Assembly: GCA_947382645.1 (NCBI GenBank)
Contig: CANDAE010000027.1
Span: 1-54,892 of the forward strand
Direction: 5' to 3'
Origin: Suilimivivens sp009774465
GTDB taxonomy: Bacteria > Bacillota > Clostridia > Lachnospirales > Lachnospiraceae
Length of the DNA: 54,892 nt
Shown: piece by piece, positions 17,210 to 24,598 of the stretch
Numbering within the stretch: the first letter of the stretch is position 1
Layout of the letters: every line of letters starts with the position of its first letter
Notes under the pieces: generated by a model
What the model saw: the letters and a program-made list of their open reading frames with translations, nothing else
Told to the model about the DNA's origin: nothing
Database searches by the model: none
Translations under genes and position numbers: made by a program

Positions 17210-17305
17210 TTATTCCCGCGAGCAACGAGCCGAAGTCATGCTTGCATGGCCCTGGCGACTGCCGCGAGGGTGAAATACCCCGTAGCTTGCTGCGAGGTAT
17301 TTCAC
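17210..17305. repeat. Palindromic repeat at the 5' end of the ribU leader
   Basis: GTGAAATACC (17270-17279) and GGTATTTCAC (17296-17305) form a 10-bp stem whose loop holds a further mini-palindrome, CGTAGC-TTG-CTGCG. The adjoining GC-rich tract (17216-17269) contains ATGC-TT-GCAT and AGTC/GACT arms. A near copy of the inner motif occurs at 21440-21459. It lies between the ribU promoter and the aptamer, so it is transcribed. Confidence 0.65.
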
Positions 17306-17316
17306 TTATAAAAGCT

Positions 17317-17345
17317 ATTGTATCACTGTTTTCTTCGGCAGGCAA
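17317..17345 (-). promoter_or_regulatory. Probable promoter of ribU
   Basis: On the minus strand TTGCCT (17340-17345) and TACAAT (17317-17322) are 17 nt apart, with an extended -10 TGA just before TACAAT. Transcription would start near 17310 and run through the palindromic repeat and the riboswitch into ribU. Confidence 0.6.
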
Positions 17346-17426
17346 TAGAGGAATGGTTTTTTTATTACAGAATTATTTTATTCAATATATCATATTAATT
17401 ATCTTTTATTTTCGTCCAAATATAAG

Positions 17427-17455
17427 TAGACTCCGTGCACTTACTGTGATACAAT
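17427..17455 (+). promoter_or_regulatory. Possible promoter of the coiled-coil gene
   Basis: TAGACT (17427-17432) and TACAAT (17450-17455) are 17 nt apart on the plus strand, with an extended -10 TG at -15. The coiled-coil gene starts 35 nt downstream. The -35 match is weak. Confidence 0.45.
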
Positions 17456-17489
17456 AATGGCATAAGGGGCATTCAGATGGAGGAATTAT

Positions 17490-17795
17490 ATGACAAACAG
17501 TGAAAAATTAGATTTATTATTAGTAGAAATGCAGGATATGAAATCCGATATGCAGAATATGAACAATAAAATTGACAATTTAGAATCTCAGATGAACAAT
17601 AAAATTGACAATTTAGAGTCTCAAATGAACAATAAAATTAGCAATTTAGAATCTCAAATGAAGCAAATGGAATGTTCATTAAGAAATGAAATAAAAAAAG
17701 AATTTGGGCTCATTCTTGATGAAGTGGAAAGAGTACACAACATTCTTGACCGACATAAAGCGGATACATCCATACATTGCATGGCAGCTTTATAA
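17490..17795 (+). CDS. Small coiled-coil protein with tandem 11-residue repeats
   Basis: This is a 101-residue hydrophilic protein predicted to be almost all coiled coil. Residues about 25-57 are three consecutive copies of NNKI(D/S)NLESQM, encoded by three 33-bp direct repeats (17562-17594, 17595-17627, 17628-17660). An 11-residue (hendecad) period gives a straight left- to right-handed coiled coil. No catalytic motif, signal peptide or membrane segment is visible, so it is probably a cytoplasmic oligomerising protein. GGAGG lies 7 nt before the ATG. It is monocistronic on the plus strand between ribU and tex, and is closed by a terminator hairpin at 17801-17825. Function is unknown. Confidence 0.75.
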   Translation: MTNSEKLDLLLVEMQDMKSDMQNMNNKIDNLESQMNNKIDNLESQMNNKISNLESQMKQMECSLRNEIKKEFGLILDEVERVHNILDRHKADTSIHCMAAL

Positions 17796-17800
17796 ACAAC

Positions 17801-17825
17801 GGATAGCCCGCTTTGCGGGCTATCC
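17801..17825. terminator. Bidirectional hairpin between convergent genes
   Basis: GGATAGCCCGC-TTT-GCGGGCTATCC is a perfect 11-bp stem located 6 nt after the coiled-coil gene and 14 nt after the tex stop, so it serves two convergent genes. U tracts are poor on both sides. Its core CGCTTTGCG matches the hairpin at 1122-1142. Confidence 0.7.
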
Positions 17826-17838
17826 TTACGTTACCACT

Positions 17839-20211
17839 CTAATTCTTATCCTGTCCGATTTTCATAGTGAGTCCAATCCTCTTTTTCGCAGCGTCTACAG
17901 TGAGTACCTGCACATCCACAATATCTCCCACACTTACAGCTTCTAAAGGATGCTTAATAAAACGGTCTGTAATCTGAGAAATATGTACTAGTCCATCCTG
18001 ATGCACGCCAATATCCACAAATACGCCGAAATCAATTACATTGCGGACAGTTCCCTTTAAAATCATTCCCGGCTTTAGATCCTTCATATCCAGCACATCA
18101 CTTCTTAAAATAGGAGCCGGCATATTTTCCCTTGGATCTCTGGAAGGCTTTTCCAATTCCTTTAAAATATCGGTGAGGGTAATTTCTCCGATTCCCAGTT
18201 CCTGCGCCATCTGCTTTTTATCCCTGATTTTTTTCTCAAGAGTGCTTACTGTCGTACTTCCACTTGACATACTGCTTTCTTTCTGCCCTTTTCCTTTTGT
18301 ATCTTCTTCAAAGGACATAGTCATGCCGCCCATTGCTGCCGCAAGAGCTTTTCCCATAGCAGTGTCGGTATTTCGAATGACAATCTTTTGCTGCCTGTTT
18401 TTAGGCTCTTTTTTGGGCGCAGGCGCTTCCTTTTTCAAAACGCCCTTATTTTTTGCTGCCTGCTTCTGGGCAAGACGCACATCATCCATCGTGAGTCCCA
18501 TTTTTTCAAGCAGCTTCATTGCCGCCTCATAGGATTCCGGATGCACACTGGTGGCGTCAAGGGGGTTGTCCCCATCAAGAATACGTAAAAAACCTGCGCA
18601 CTGTTCATACGCCTTGGGGCCTAACTTAGGTACCTTAAGGAGCTGAGCACGGTTTACAAAGCGTCCGTTCTGTTCTCTATAATCCACAATATTTTTGGCA
18701 ATTGCCTTTGAAACACCGGATATGTACTCTAAAAGCGAAGCGGATGCAGTATTTAAGTCTACGCCAACCTTGTTTACACAGTCTTCGACCACGCCTTCAA
18801 GTGCTTCTCCCAGCTTCTTCTGATTCATATCGTGCTGATACTGCCCAACACCAATGGATTTGGGATCTATCTTAACTAATTCCGCCAATGGATCCTGCAG
18901 TCTTCTTGCAATGGAAGCCGCACTCCTTTGTCCCACATCAAAATTAGGGAACTCTTCTGTCGCCAGCTTGCTTGCCGAATAAACGGAAGCCCCCGCTTCA
19001 TTTACGATTACATACTGAACCGGCGTATTTAATTCTTTAATCAAATCTACAATAATCTGTTCGGATTCTCTTGACGCAGTTCCATTTCCAACGCTGATCA
19101 GGGAAACTCCATATTTTTTAATCAGCTTTTTCAGTTCTGTCTTGGCTTCTTCCACCTTATTCTGGGGCGCTGTGGGATAAATTACTTTGGTATCCAATAC
19201 CTTTCCAGTAGCGTCCACCACTGCCAGCTTGCAGCCGGTACGGAACGCAGGATCCCAGCCCAGCACCACCTTACCAACAATAGGAGGCTGCATAAGAAGC
19301 TGCTCCAGGTTCTTTCCAAATACGGAAATGGCTCCATCTTCGGCTTTTTCCGTAAGATCATTTCTGATTTCTCTTTCAATTGCAGGTGCAATCAATCTGT
19401 CATAGGCATCCTGAATCACTTCCATAAGCACAGGCATAGTATATTCGTTCTCGGAAGTAAGCACCTTTTTTGCAAGATACTGTTTTATTCTCTCAACCGG
19501 CGCAACAATTTTAACCACAAGGAACTTCTCATTTTCTCCCCGGTTAAGTGCAAGAATGCGGTGCCCCACCACTTTCTTTAAAGGTTCTTCATAGGCATAA
19601 TACATCTCATATACGCTTTCCGCCTTTTCATCCTTTGCCGTACTGGTGAGAATTCCTTCCTCCATAGTAATATTCCGGATATAAATACGATAATCCGCTT
19701 CGTCAGAAATCATTTCCGCAATAATATCTTTTGCCCCCTGCAAAGCTTCTTTCTCGTCCTTAACTCCTTTTTCTTCACTTAAATATTTTGCAGCTTCCTC
19801 CGTAAGAGGCGCTGCTGCATCCTGCTTTAAAATAAACTCGGCAAGACCTTCCAGTCCTTTTTCCTTTGCAACACTTGCTCTGGTTTTTCTCTTTGGTCTG
19901 TAGGGACGATACAGGTCCTCAACTACCACAAGAGTTTCCGCTGCAAGAATTTTTTCTTTCAGCTCGTCGGTAAGTTTTCCCTGTTCTTCTATACTTCCGA
20001 TTACCTGTTCTTTCTTTTCCTCCAGATTACGAAGGTAGTTCAGCCTTTCATAAAGATTTCTTAAAACCTCATCATTTAAAGAACCGGTTGCTTCCTTACG
20101 GTAACGGGAGATAAAGGGGATAGTGTTTCCCTCGTCAATCAGCTTGACTGCCGCTTCCACCTGCCATTTTTCCACTTTCAGTTCTTCTTTTAATTTCAGT
20201 AAAATATCCAT
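17839..20211 (-). CDS. tex: Tex-family RNA-binding transcription accessory protein
   Basis: This is a 790-residue protein with the full Tex layout: an N-terminal helical region (LKLKEELKVEKWQVEAAVKLIDEGNTIPFISRYRKEATG), a YqgF/RNase H-like domain (VLGWDPAFRTGCKLAVVD, about 320-450), helix-hairpin-helix repeats (VGVDLNTASASLL, LLKVPKLGPKAYEQCAGFLRI) and a C-terminal S1 RNA-binding domain (PGMILKGTVRNVIDFGVFVDIGVHQDGLVHISQI). A linker of about 100 residues rich in Lys and Ser separates the helix-hairpin-helix part from S1 and is longer than in short Tex proteins. The ATG at 20211 has GGAGGA 7 nt upstream. The frame continues upstream through a hairpin repeat, but that extension is spurious. Confidence 0.95.
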   Translation of the reverse strand: MDILLKLKEELKVEKWQVEAAVKLIDEGNTIPFISRYRKEATGSLNDEVLRNLYERLNYLRNLEEKKEQVIGSIEEQGKLTDELKEKILAAETLVVVEDLYRPYRPKRKTRASVAKEKGLEGLAEFILKQDAAAPLTEEAAKYLSEEKGVKDEKEALQGAKDIIAEMISDEADYRIYIRNITMEEGILTSTAKDEKAESVYEMYYAYEEPLKKVVGHRILALNRGENEKFLVVKIVAPVERIKQYLAKKVLTSENEYTMPVLMEVIQDAYDRLIAPAIEREIRNDLTEKAEDGAISVFGKNLEQLLMQPPIVGKVVLGWDPAFRTGCKLAVVDATGKVLDTKVIYPTAPQNKVEEAKTELKKLIKKYGVSLISVGNGTASRESEQIIVDLIKELNTPVQYVIVNEAGASVYSASKLATEEFPNFDVGQRSAASIARRLQDPLAELVKIDPKSIGVGQYQHDMNQKKLGEALEGVVEDCVNKVGVDLNTASASLLEYISGVSKAIAKNIVDYREQNGRFVNRAQLLKVPKLGPKAYEQCAGFLRILDGDNPLDATSVHPESYEAAMKLLEKMGLTMDDVRLAQKQAAKNKGVLKKEAPAPKKEPKNRQQKIVIRNTDTAMGKALAAAMGGMTMSFEEDTKGKGQKESSMSSGSTTVSTLEKKIRDKKQMAQELGIGEITLTDILKELEKPSRDPRENMPAPILRSDVLDMKDLKPGMILKGTVRNVIDFGVFVDIGVHQDGLVHISQITDRFIKHPLEAVSVGDIVDVQVLTVDAAKKRIGLTMKIGQDKN

Positions 20212-20238
20212 ACTAATCCTCCATGTTGCCACTATCCC

Positions 20239-20294
20239 GCGAATTTGGGCGTCAGCACAAATTTGCCGGTTGAAAAATCCATGATTTTTCAACC
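20239..20294. repeat. Bipartite hairpin repeat, copy B
   Basis: GCGAATTTGGGC and GCACAAATTTGC form an imperfect 12-bp stem (20239-20266), followed at once by GGTTGAAAAATC-CAT-GATTTTTCAACC (20268-20294), a perfect 12-bp hairpin. Order, core sequences and flanks (CTGTCTCCC against CTGCTCCCC) match copy A at 16018-16085. It lies in the tex leader, about 30 nt upstream of the start codon. Confidence 0.7.
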
Positions 20295-20331
20295 TGTCTC
20301 CCATCTGCACATACGCTTTAACTTATCTTTT

Positions 20332-20361
20332 ATTATAATAGATACCCCCTTCCTTTTTCAA
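20332..20361 (-). promoter_or_regulatory. Probable promoter of tex
   Basis: On the minus strand TTGAAA (20356-20361) and TATAAT (20332-20337) are 18 nt apart. The transcript would carry the hairpin repeat copy B in its leader of about 115 nt. Confidence 0.65.
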
Positions 20362-20368
20362 GAAAGAT

Positions 20369-20397
20369 TTGTATTCTCCACAAGAAAGTGATAAGAT
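20369..20397 (+). promoter_or_regulatory. Probable promoter of the 20448-20867 gene
   Basis: TTGTAT (20369-20374) and TAAGAT (20392-20397) are 17 nt apart on the plus strand, 50 nt upstream of the small membrane protein gene. It is arranged back to back with the tex promoter. Confidence 0.5.
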
Positions 20398-20447
20398 ATC
20401 AGTAAATGGGGAACGTCGCCCCACAGTACTTTATTGGAGTAAAATAT

Positions 20448-20867
20448 ATGGATTATAATTATCAATCAAATGATTACAGGCTGCCTCCCCGCAATCCTGG
20501 CCAGAGGATGGCTACCGTATCCATGATTTTAGGAGTGGTCTGCATATTTACCTTATTTACAGTATATATTCCTATTGTCTGTGGAAGCATTGCAGTAGTA
20601 CTTGCCATTCTTTCCAAAGGCTCTTTCAAAAAAATGCTGACAACTGCCAAAGTTGGTATTGGAACCGCAGTAGGTGCAATAGCGCTTCTTTTTCTTATGA
20701 TCACATCCTTATCCGCCATGCTTTTATCCACCAGCGGAGATGCTCTGATCAAATTTGGCCAGCAGGTTGACCAGCAGTTTAAAGAGCAGACCGGACAGGA
20801 TATTGAAGATTTTATGGGTATGTCTTATGAGGATATTATGCGTGAGTACGTTGGAGATACAGAATGA
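20448..20867 (+). CDS. Small membrane protein (DUF4190-like)
   Basis: This is a 139-residue protein with a short polar N terminus (MDYNYQSNDYRLPPRNPGQRMATVSMILGV), two hydrophobic helices (about 22-48 and 62-85) and an acidic C-terminal tail containing QQVDQQFKEQTGQDIEDFMGMSYEDIMREYVGD. The proline- and asparagine-rich start followed by MATVSMILGVVC is typical of DUF4190-like membrane proteins. Function is unknown. The ATG at 20448 has GGAG 8 nt upstream; an ATG at 20406 in the same frame lies too close to the predicted transcription start. Two further plus-strand genes follow and may share its transcript. Confidence 0.7.
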   Translation: MDYNYQSNDYRLPPRNPGQRMATVSMILGVVCIFTLFTVYIPIVCGSIAVVLAILSKGSFKKMLTTAKVGIGTAVGAIALLFLMITSLSAMLLSTSGDALIKFGQQVDQQFKEQTGQDIEDFMGMSYEDIMREYVGDTE

Positions 20868-20909
20868 TATTTTCATGTTTTAAAAGTAAGTATAAGAAGG
20901 GAGAATTTT

Positions 20910-21419
20910 ATGAGTAATATAATCACTGGCAATTTTAATTATGCAAATTACTATGGAAGCGGATACGCTGGCAGCTATTCGTCAAATGCTGCTTCAAATT
21001 CTCAAAAGCCTGTTGTAAATCCTGGTGAATCTACCAAAGTTTCTCCTGGACGGAAATCCTCTCCGGCAGAATGTGAAACCTGTAAAAATCGTAAATACCA
21101 GGATGGTTCTGATGAGATGGTTTCTTTTAAATCAGCGGCTCATATTTCTCCGGAAGCTTCTGCATCCAGAGTGCGTGCCCACGAGCAGGAACATGTAAAT
21201 AATGCTTATTCTAAAGCGGCGCAAAAAGACGGAAAGGTGATTTCTGCCAATGTTTCTTTAAAAACCGCTGTCTGCCCGGAATGCGGACGCAGCTATGTGG
21301 CTGGTGGAACTACTTCCACTCAGATCAAGTACCCTAACGAAGACAATCCTTATACCAAAAATAAAAAATCTGCTGATGCCGCATCCCTGATTGGAAGCAA
21401 TCTGGATATTGCCGTATAG
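20910..21419 (+). CDS. Predicted zinc protein with HEXXH motif (SprA-related-like)
   Basis: This is a 169-residue protein with a Ser/Asn/Tyr/Gly-rich, likely disordered N terminus (1-50), a CETC pair (Cys55, Cys58), a perfect HEXXH motif HEQEH (91-95) followed by VNNAYSKAA, and a second CPEC pair (Cys122, Cys125) before GRSYVAGGTTSTQIKY. HEXXH with a following helix suggests a zincin-like metalloprotease; the two CxxC pairs suggest a structural zinc. It resembles the SprA-related family common in Clostridia as far as I recall. No signal peptide is visible. GGGAGA lies 6 nt before the ATG. The protein may instead only bind zinc without being a protease. Confidence 0.7.
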   Translation: MSNIITGNFNYANYYGSGYAGSYSSNAASNSQKPVVNPGESTKVSPGRKSSPAECETCKNRKYQDGSDEMVSFKSAAHISPEASASRVRAHEQEHVNNAYSKAAQKDGKVISANVSLKTAVCPECGRSYVAGGTTSTQIKYPNEDNPYTKNKKSADAASLIGSNLDIAV

Positions 21420-21439
21420 CAGAATTATTCAATAGAATT

Positions 21440-21459
21440 CCCCGCTGCTTGCTGTGGGG
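21440..21459. repeat. Mini-palindrome related to the ribU leader repeat
   Basis: An imperfect 20-nt palindrome beginning CCCCGCTGCTTG lies between two plus-strand genes. It matches the loop motif of the repeat at 17279-17297 (CCCCGTAGCTTGCTGCG) at most positions, so the two are probably members of one small repeat family. Confidence 0.5.
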
Positions 21460-21484
21460 CATCAAACAGGAGTTTAATTTATTT

Positions 21485-22249
21485 ATGGATCAATTTATGT
21501 CCTCTTCTTCATTAAAATCGGCAGCCAAGGGACAGTTACTTGGAAAGTATGGCGTGACAGCAGTTATTACGCTCCTTATGGGTATCTGCCTGCTTCCGGT
21601 CTCGATGATTATCAGTCTCGTGATCGGAACAAGCTCTGTGGTAAGCGTTCTTTTATATAGTGCCGCTCAGTTTCTACTGCAAATATTAACCGGTTTTTTC
21701 CTTGCTGGTGAGGCTTATGCGTATTTAACTGTTGCCAGCGGAGCAGCCCCTTCCGTAAAAGATCTGTTCCGGTGTTTTGGGGATGATGCCTCTAAGATTG
21801 CCTATGTTCAGGCGGTCGCAGGCGGCATATCGGTATTGTGCTCTCTGCCTGCTTTGATTCTTGGAATTTTTACCCTTAACTCTCTCCCACAACTTACAGA
21901 AGAGACTCTTGCATCTGATGAAATATCAGGCGGCGCAGTTCTGTTTTTAGTTTATACAATCGTTTATCTGGCAGGCTCCATTATCTCATTATTTGTAGAA
22001 TTAATGCTGTCGCAGAGATTTTACCTGATGATGGATTTTCCTGATTACTCAGCTTCCCAACTGCTTAAAATGAGTATTTCTCTTATGAAGGGGAATAAAG
22101 GCAGACTTTTTTATATTATGATCTCTTTCATCCCCCTGCTTCTTCTTTGCTTTTTATCATGTGGGATTTCCCTTATATGGATTCGCCCATATATGCAGAC
22201 TACTTATGCCAATTTTTATTTGGATTTGGTGAGGAAGAGGAGGGTTTGA
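21485..22249 (+). CDS. DUF975-like polytopic membrane protein
   Basis: This is a 254-residue protein with six hydrophobic segments (about 25-50, 53-80, 110-130, 155-180, 205-235). The N-terminal segment SSLKSAAKGQLLGKYG and the pattern of a large number of small aliphatic residues match DUF975 membrane proteins, which have no known function. The start is uncertain: AGGAG lies 12 nt before the ATG at 21485, and a TTG at 21449 is an alternative. Its last 50 bp overlap the convergent IspD-like gene at 22200-22961, so its 3' end is the outer boundary of the glycan island. Confidence 0.75.
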   Translation: MDQFMSSSSLKSAAKGQLLGKYGVTAVITLLMGICLLPVSMIISLVIGTSSVVSVLLYSAAQFLLQILTGFFLAGEAYAYLTVASGAAPSVKDLFRCFGDDASKIAYVQAVAGGISVLCSLPALILGIFTLNSLPQLTEETLASDEISGGAVLFLVYTIVYLAGSIISLFVELMLSQRFYLMMDFPDYSASQLLKMSISLMKGNKGRLFYIMISFIPLLLLCFLSCGISLIWIRPYMQTTYANFYLDLVRKRRV

Positions 22250-22961
22250 ATATAGAAATAAATCTGTCCAAATCCTCCTGTGTTATCACCTCAAAGCTAC
22301 TCTTATCTCCCAGAACTATGTTCAAATTCATTCCCGCCATAATTGCAGGTTCTGCAGAGTTCCTGATTTCCTTAAGTTTATCCGGCATTAGCTCCATATT
22401 TGTCTGGTAATATTTCTTCAAATGAAACAATTCTGGAGTCTGCCTTTCCGATATCTTCCCATAAATACGTTCTGAAACATTGTTTTCATTATCGCCCACG
22501 CAAAAGGCATTTTCCCTAAAAAGCACAGGAATAACCCCATCATATCCATCAGTCATTTTCCCAAAGCAGTCATTAATCTGCCTGGTAGTAACAAGCGGCC
22601 TGGACGCATCATGTATCAGCACATTATCATCTTCCTCAATATTATTAATATCCACCTGCCCATTTTTTTCCCGAAGAATGTTCTGTAAACCATTTAGAAT
22701 GGAAGCCTGCCTGCTAAACCCAGGTATTGCAAAACCTCTTATTTTATCTGTATTAATACCATGCTCCTTACAGTCTGCAATAATATACTCTCTCCATTCA
22801 TGTTCTGCTACGATCTGAATTTCATCTATGTGAGAAGAGGCAATCAGGGTTTCAAGTGAATATGTAATCAGCATTTTTCCATTAACACGAATATATTGTT
22901 TGGGAACATCAGATGAAATTCCCAAGCCGGCGCCCCCTGCCAGCAGTAAAGCAACATTCAT
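22200..22961 (-). CDS. IspD/TarI-family nucleotidyltransferase homologue with lost catalytic residues
   Basis: This is a 253-residue protein of the IspD/TarI fold. It keeps PKQY (the Lys27 position of E. coli IspD) and HDASRPLV, but the loop before it reads GGAGLGISSDV, where the family has GxGxR, so the catalytic Arg20 is a glycine. The block equivalent to NIKVTxPED reads SFEVITQED, so the catalytic Lys213 position is glutamate. It probably does not work as a normal cytidylyltransferase, or it uses a different chemistry. The intact ispD at 1219-1956 shows both residues. It is the last gene of the glycan island and overlaps the convergent membrane protein gene by 50 bp. Confidence 0.8.
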   Translation of the reverse strand: MNVALLLAGGAGLGISSDVPKQYIRVNGKMLITYSLETLIASSHIDEIQIVAEHEWREYIIADCKEHGINTDKIRGFAIPGFSRQASILNGLQNILREKNGQVDINNIEEDDNVLIHDASRPLVTTRQINDCFGKMTDGYDGVIPVLFRENAFCVGDNENNVSERIYGKISERQTPELFHLKKYYQTNMELMPDKLKEIRNSAEPAIMAGMNLNIVLGDKSSFEVITQEDLDRFISIFKPSSSSPNPNKNWHK

Positions 22962-22989
22962 AACCTTTCACTCCGTTTATTTCTAAAGT

Positions 22990-23361
22990 CTACTTTTCCC
23001 TGATAATACCGGGTAAATCAAATTTATCCCTGTCAATATTCACAGCAACTGCCATGTCAAGTCCTGACGGCTTCCTGTCATTTACTAAAATCCGCTCGCC
23101 CATAGGCATATGAAACAAAATTTCATCATATCTGATTCCCTGCTCTGCAAGGAAATCCAGCGTCATCTGCTTATATTCCTCTGTTCTTGAGGTAAAAATG
23201 ACAATTTTATCTGTAAGCGGTATTGTCTGCAGATATTCCTGCACGCCTGCTAATACTGTGTCGCAGCCATCCGTCTTATATCCATTATGTTTTAATAAAG
23301 TTCCATCCAAATCAAACACCCATGTTTTAGGAAGTGTTGATAAAATCAATTCATCCGCCAT
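22990..23361 (-). CDS. HAD-superfamily phosphatase-like protein
   Basis: This is a 123-residue short HAD protein. Motif I is FDLDGTLLKHNG (about 15-26), motif II is the threonine/serine in IFTSRTEEYK, and the C-terminal acidic motif is VNDRKPSGLDMAV. There is no large cap domain, so it would be a minimal (C0-type) phosphatase acting on a sugar phosphate or other cytoplasmic substrate. It starts inside the end of the upstream GT9-like gene (16-nt overlap) with AAAGGA 9 nt before the ATG, and ends 28 nt before the IspD-like gene, so the three are one transcriptional unit. A phosphatase next to a nucleotidyltransferase suggests sugar-1-phosphate or polyol-phosphate metabolism. Confidence 0.85.
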   Translation of the reverse strand: MADELILSTLPKTWVFDLDGTLLKHNGYKTDGCDTVLAGVQEYLQTIPLTDKIVIFTSRTEEYKQMTLDFLAEQGIRYDEILFHMPMGERILVNDRKPSGLDMAVAVNIDRDKFDLPGIIREK

Positions 23362-24584
23362 ATAAAATCGTCCTTTACCACCCTGTTATCCCAACCCTCT
23401 AATGCATACATGTCAATTGCCTTCCACTGTGTATCACAATAATTGTAATCCGGATAAAGAGCTGTTTTCTTTGCCCGCGCAGTCCTTAACACATCACACA
23501 GGCCGCTTCTTATTCCTATAAAGGTGCCTGCTCTCTCAACAACAGACTTTATTTCCGCAATTGAAGGATTGATTGCTTCCGTCTCCTCAAGCGGCCTCTC
23601 ATCTCCTGCTACATTCGTATAGCACTTATAACCCTGCTTTCTATAGCATTCTACAATCCTCTGCCATATGCTTTCCGGCAGTGTCGTTACCGATTTTGCA
23701 TATGGGGATAAAATTACTGCCTTTCCTTCGGGAACACTGCCCAGCGCAGGATAATCTTTAAACACAAAGGGCTCAATCGGCTTTGTGCCCTTAGGAAGTC
23801 CAAACACTCCGCAGCAATATATCTGTTCTAATGGAATCAGCTTTTTATATAACGCTCTGGATAAATCTACAACATAGGGCCTGTCCTGATGAGGTATGAA
23901 GATATCCGCATCCCTCATAAATAATGCTGCCTGAATCATTTCATCCATATCTTTTTGTGAAAAAATTTCCACATTATTTTCACCGAATAAACTTACTACC
24001 TGTGCACATGCATTTCCTATCACTCCTACCACACACTTACCTTTATTTCTTTTCTCCAGAAAGTATTTTAAATAGGACATGCAGAAATAAATATCTCCCA
24101 ATGCTGAAAAGGGACACAATATTACAAGACAGTCCAAATACTTCTTTTTTAATGTATGTAGCTTTTTCTCTCCTGCTGCTTCACGTGCTTTCATCCTTTG
24201 AATAGTATCTTCTGATAAGGAATAATCTGCATAACTGTTATAATCCACCAGTTTTCTAACCTGTCCTTTATATCCCAGCCGCTTTAATTGAGAAGCCATT
24301 GCAGCATACGCTCTCGCCACAATACATACAAAGGTTTTTTCCTGATCATCGGAAAGAATTGCCTGTGGTGCTTCTATTGGAATGTCTCGGTAATTCTTCC
24401 CATGTTTGGCAGTATTATTGTCTAATATCGCAATTGGATTATAATGTCTTTCAATTAATAAATCTGCCAATTCCTCTGTAGCATTGCAGTGTCCAAATAA
24501 ATATAGTTTCTTTCCATTTAATTCTCCAGACTGCTCCAGTTCATTCAACGTCGAAACCATTTCCTTATAATGTTCTGTGTCCAT
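23346..24584 (-). CDS. Rossmann-like module fused to GT9-like glycosyltransferase
   Basis: This is a 412-residue two-domain protein. Residues about 25-110 form the Rossmann-like module (KKLYLFGHCNATEELADLL, then ILDNNTAKHGKNYRDIPI), which recurs in seven proteins of this island. The rest (about 150-412) resembles heptosyltransferase-like GT9/GT-B enzymes: VILCPFSALGDIYFCMSYLK, a middle VILSPYAKSVTTLPESIWQRIV, and the C-terminal GIRSGLCDVLRTARAKK that matches the donor-binding loop. It is a paralogue of the 27011-28303 gene. It should transfer a sugar to a glycan in the cytoplasm; no membrane segment is present. AGGT lies 5 nt before the ATG. Confidence 0.75.
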   Translation of the reverse strand: MDTEHYKEMVSTLNELEQSGELNGKKLYLFGHCNATEELADLLIERHYNPIAILDNNTAKHGKNYRDIPIEAPQAILSDDQEKTFVCIVARAYAAMASQLKRLGYKGQVRKLVDYNSYADYSLSEDTIQRMKAREAAGEKKLHTLKKKYLDCLVILCPFSALGDIYFCMSYLKYFLEKRNKGKCVVGVIGNACAQVVSLFGENNVEIFSQKDMDEMIQAALFMRDADIFIPHQDRPYVVDLSRALYKKLIPLEQIYCCGVFGLPKGTKPIEPFVFKDYPALGSVPEGKAVILSPYAKSVTTLPESIWQRIVECYRKQGYKCYTNVAGDERPLEETEAINPSIAEIKSVVERAGTFIGIRSGLCDVLRTARAKKTALYPDYNYCDTQWKAIDMYALEGWDNRVVKDDFIWRMN

Positions 24585-24598
24585 AACGACCTGCTTCC

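Noticed and set aside
17562..17660. Tandem 33-bp repeats as a CRISPR array
   Set aside because: There are no spacers; the repeats are in-frame coding units of a coiled coil.
20212..20310. N-terminal extension of tex into the hairpin repeat
   Set aside because: The ATG at 20211 has an ideal ribosome binding site; the extension is repeat sequence.
22200..22961. A second functional ispD
   Set aside because: Arg20 and Lys213 positions are replaced, and an intact ispD exists at 1219-1956.
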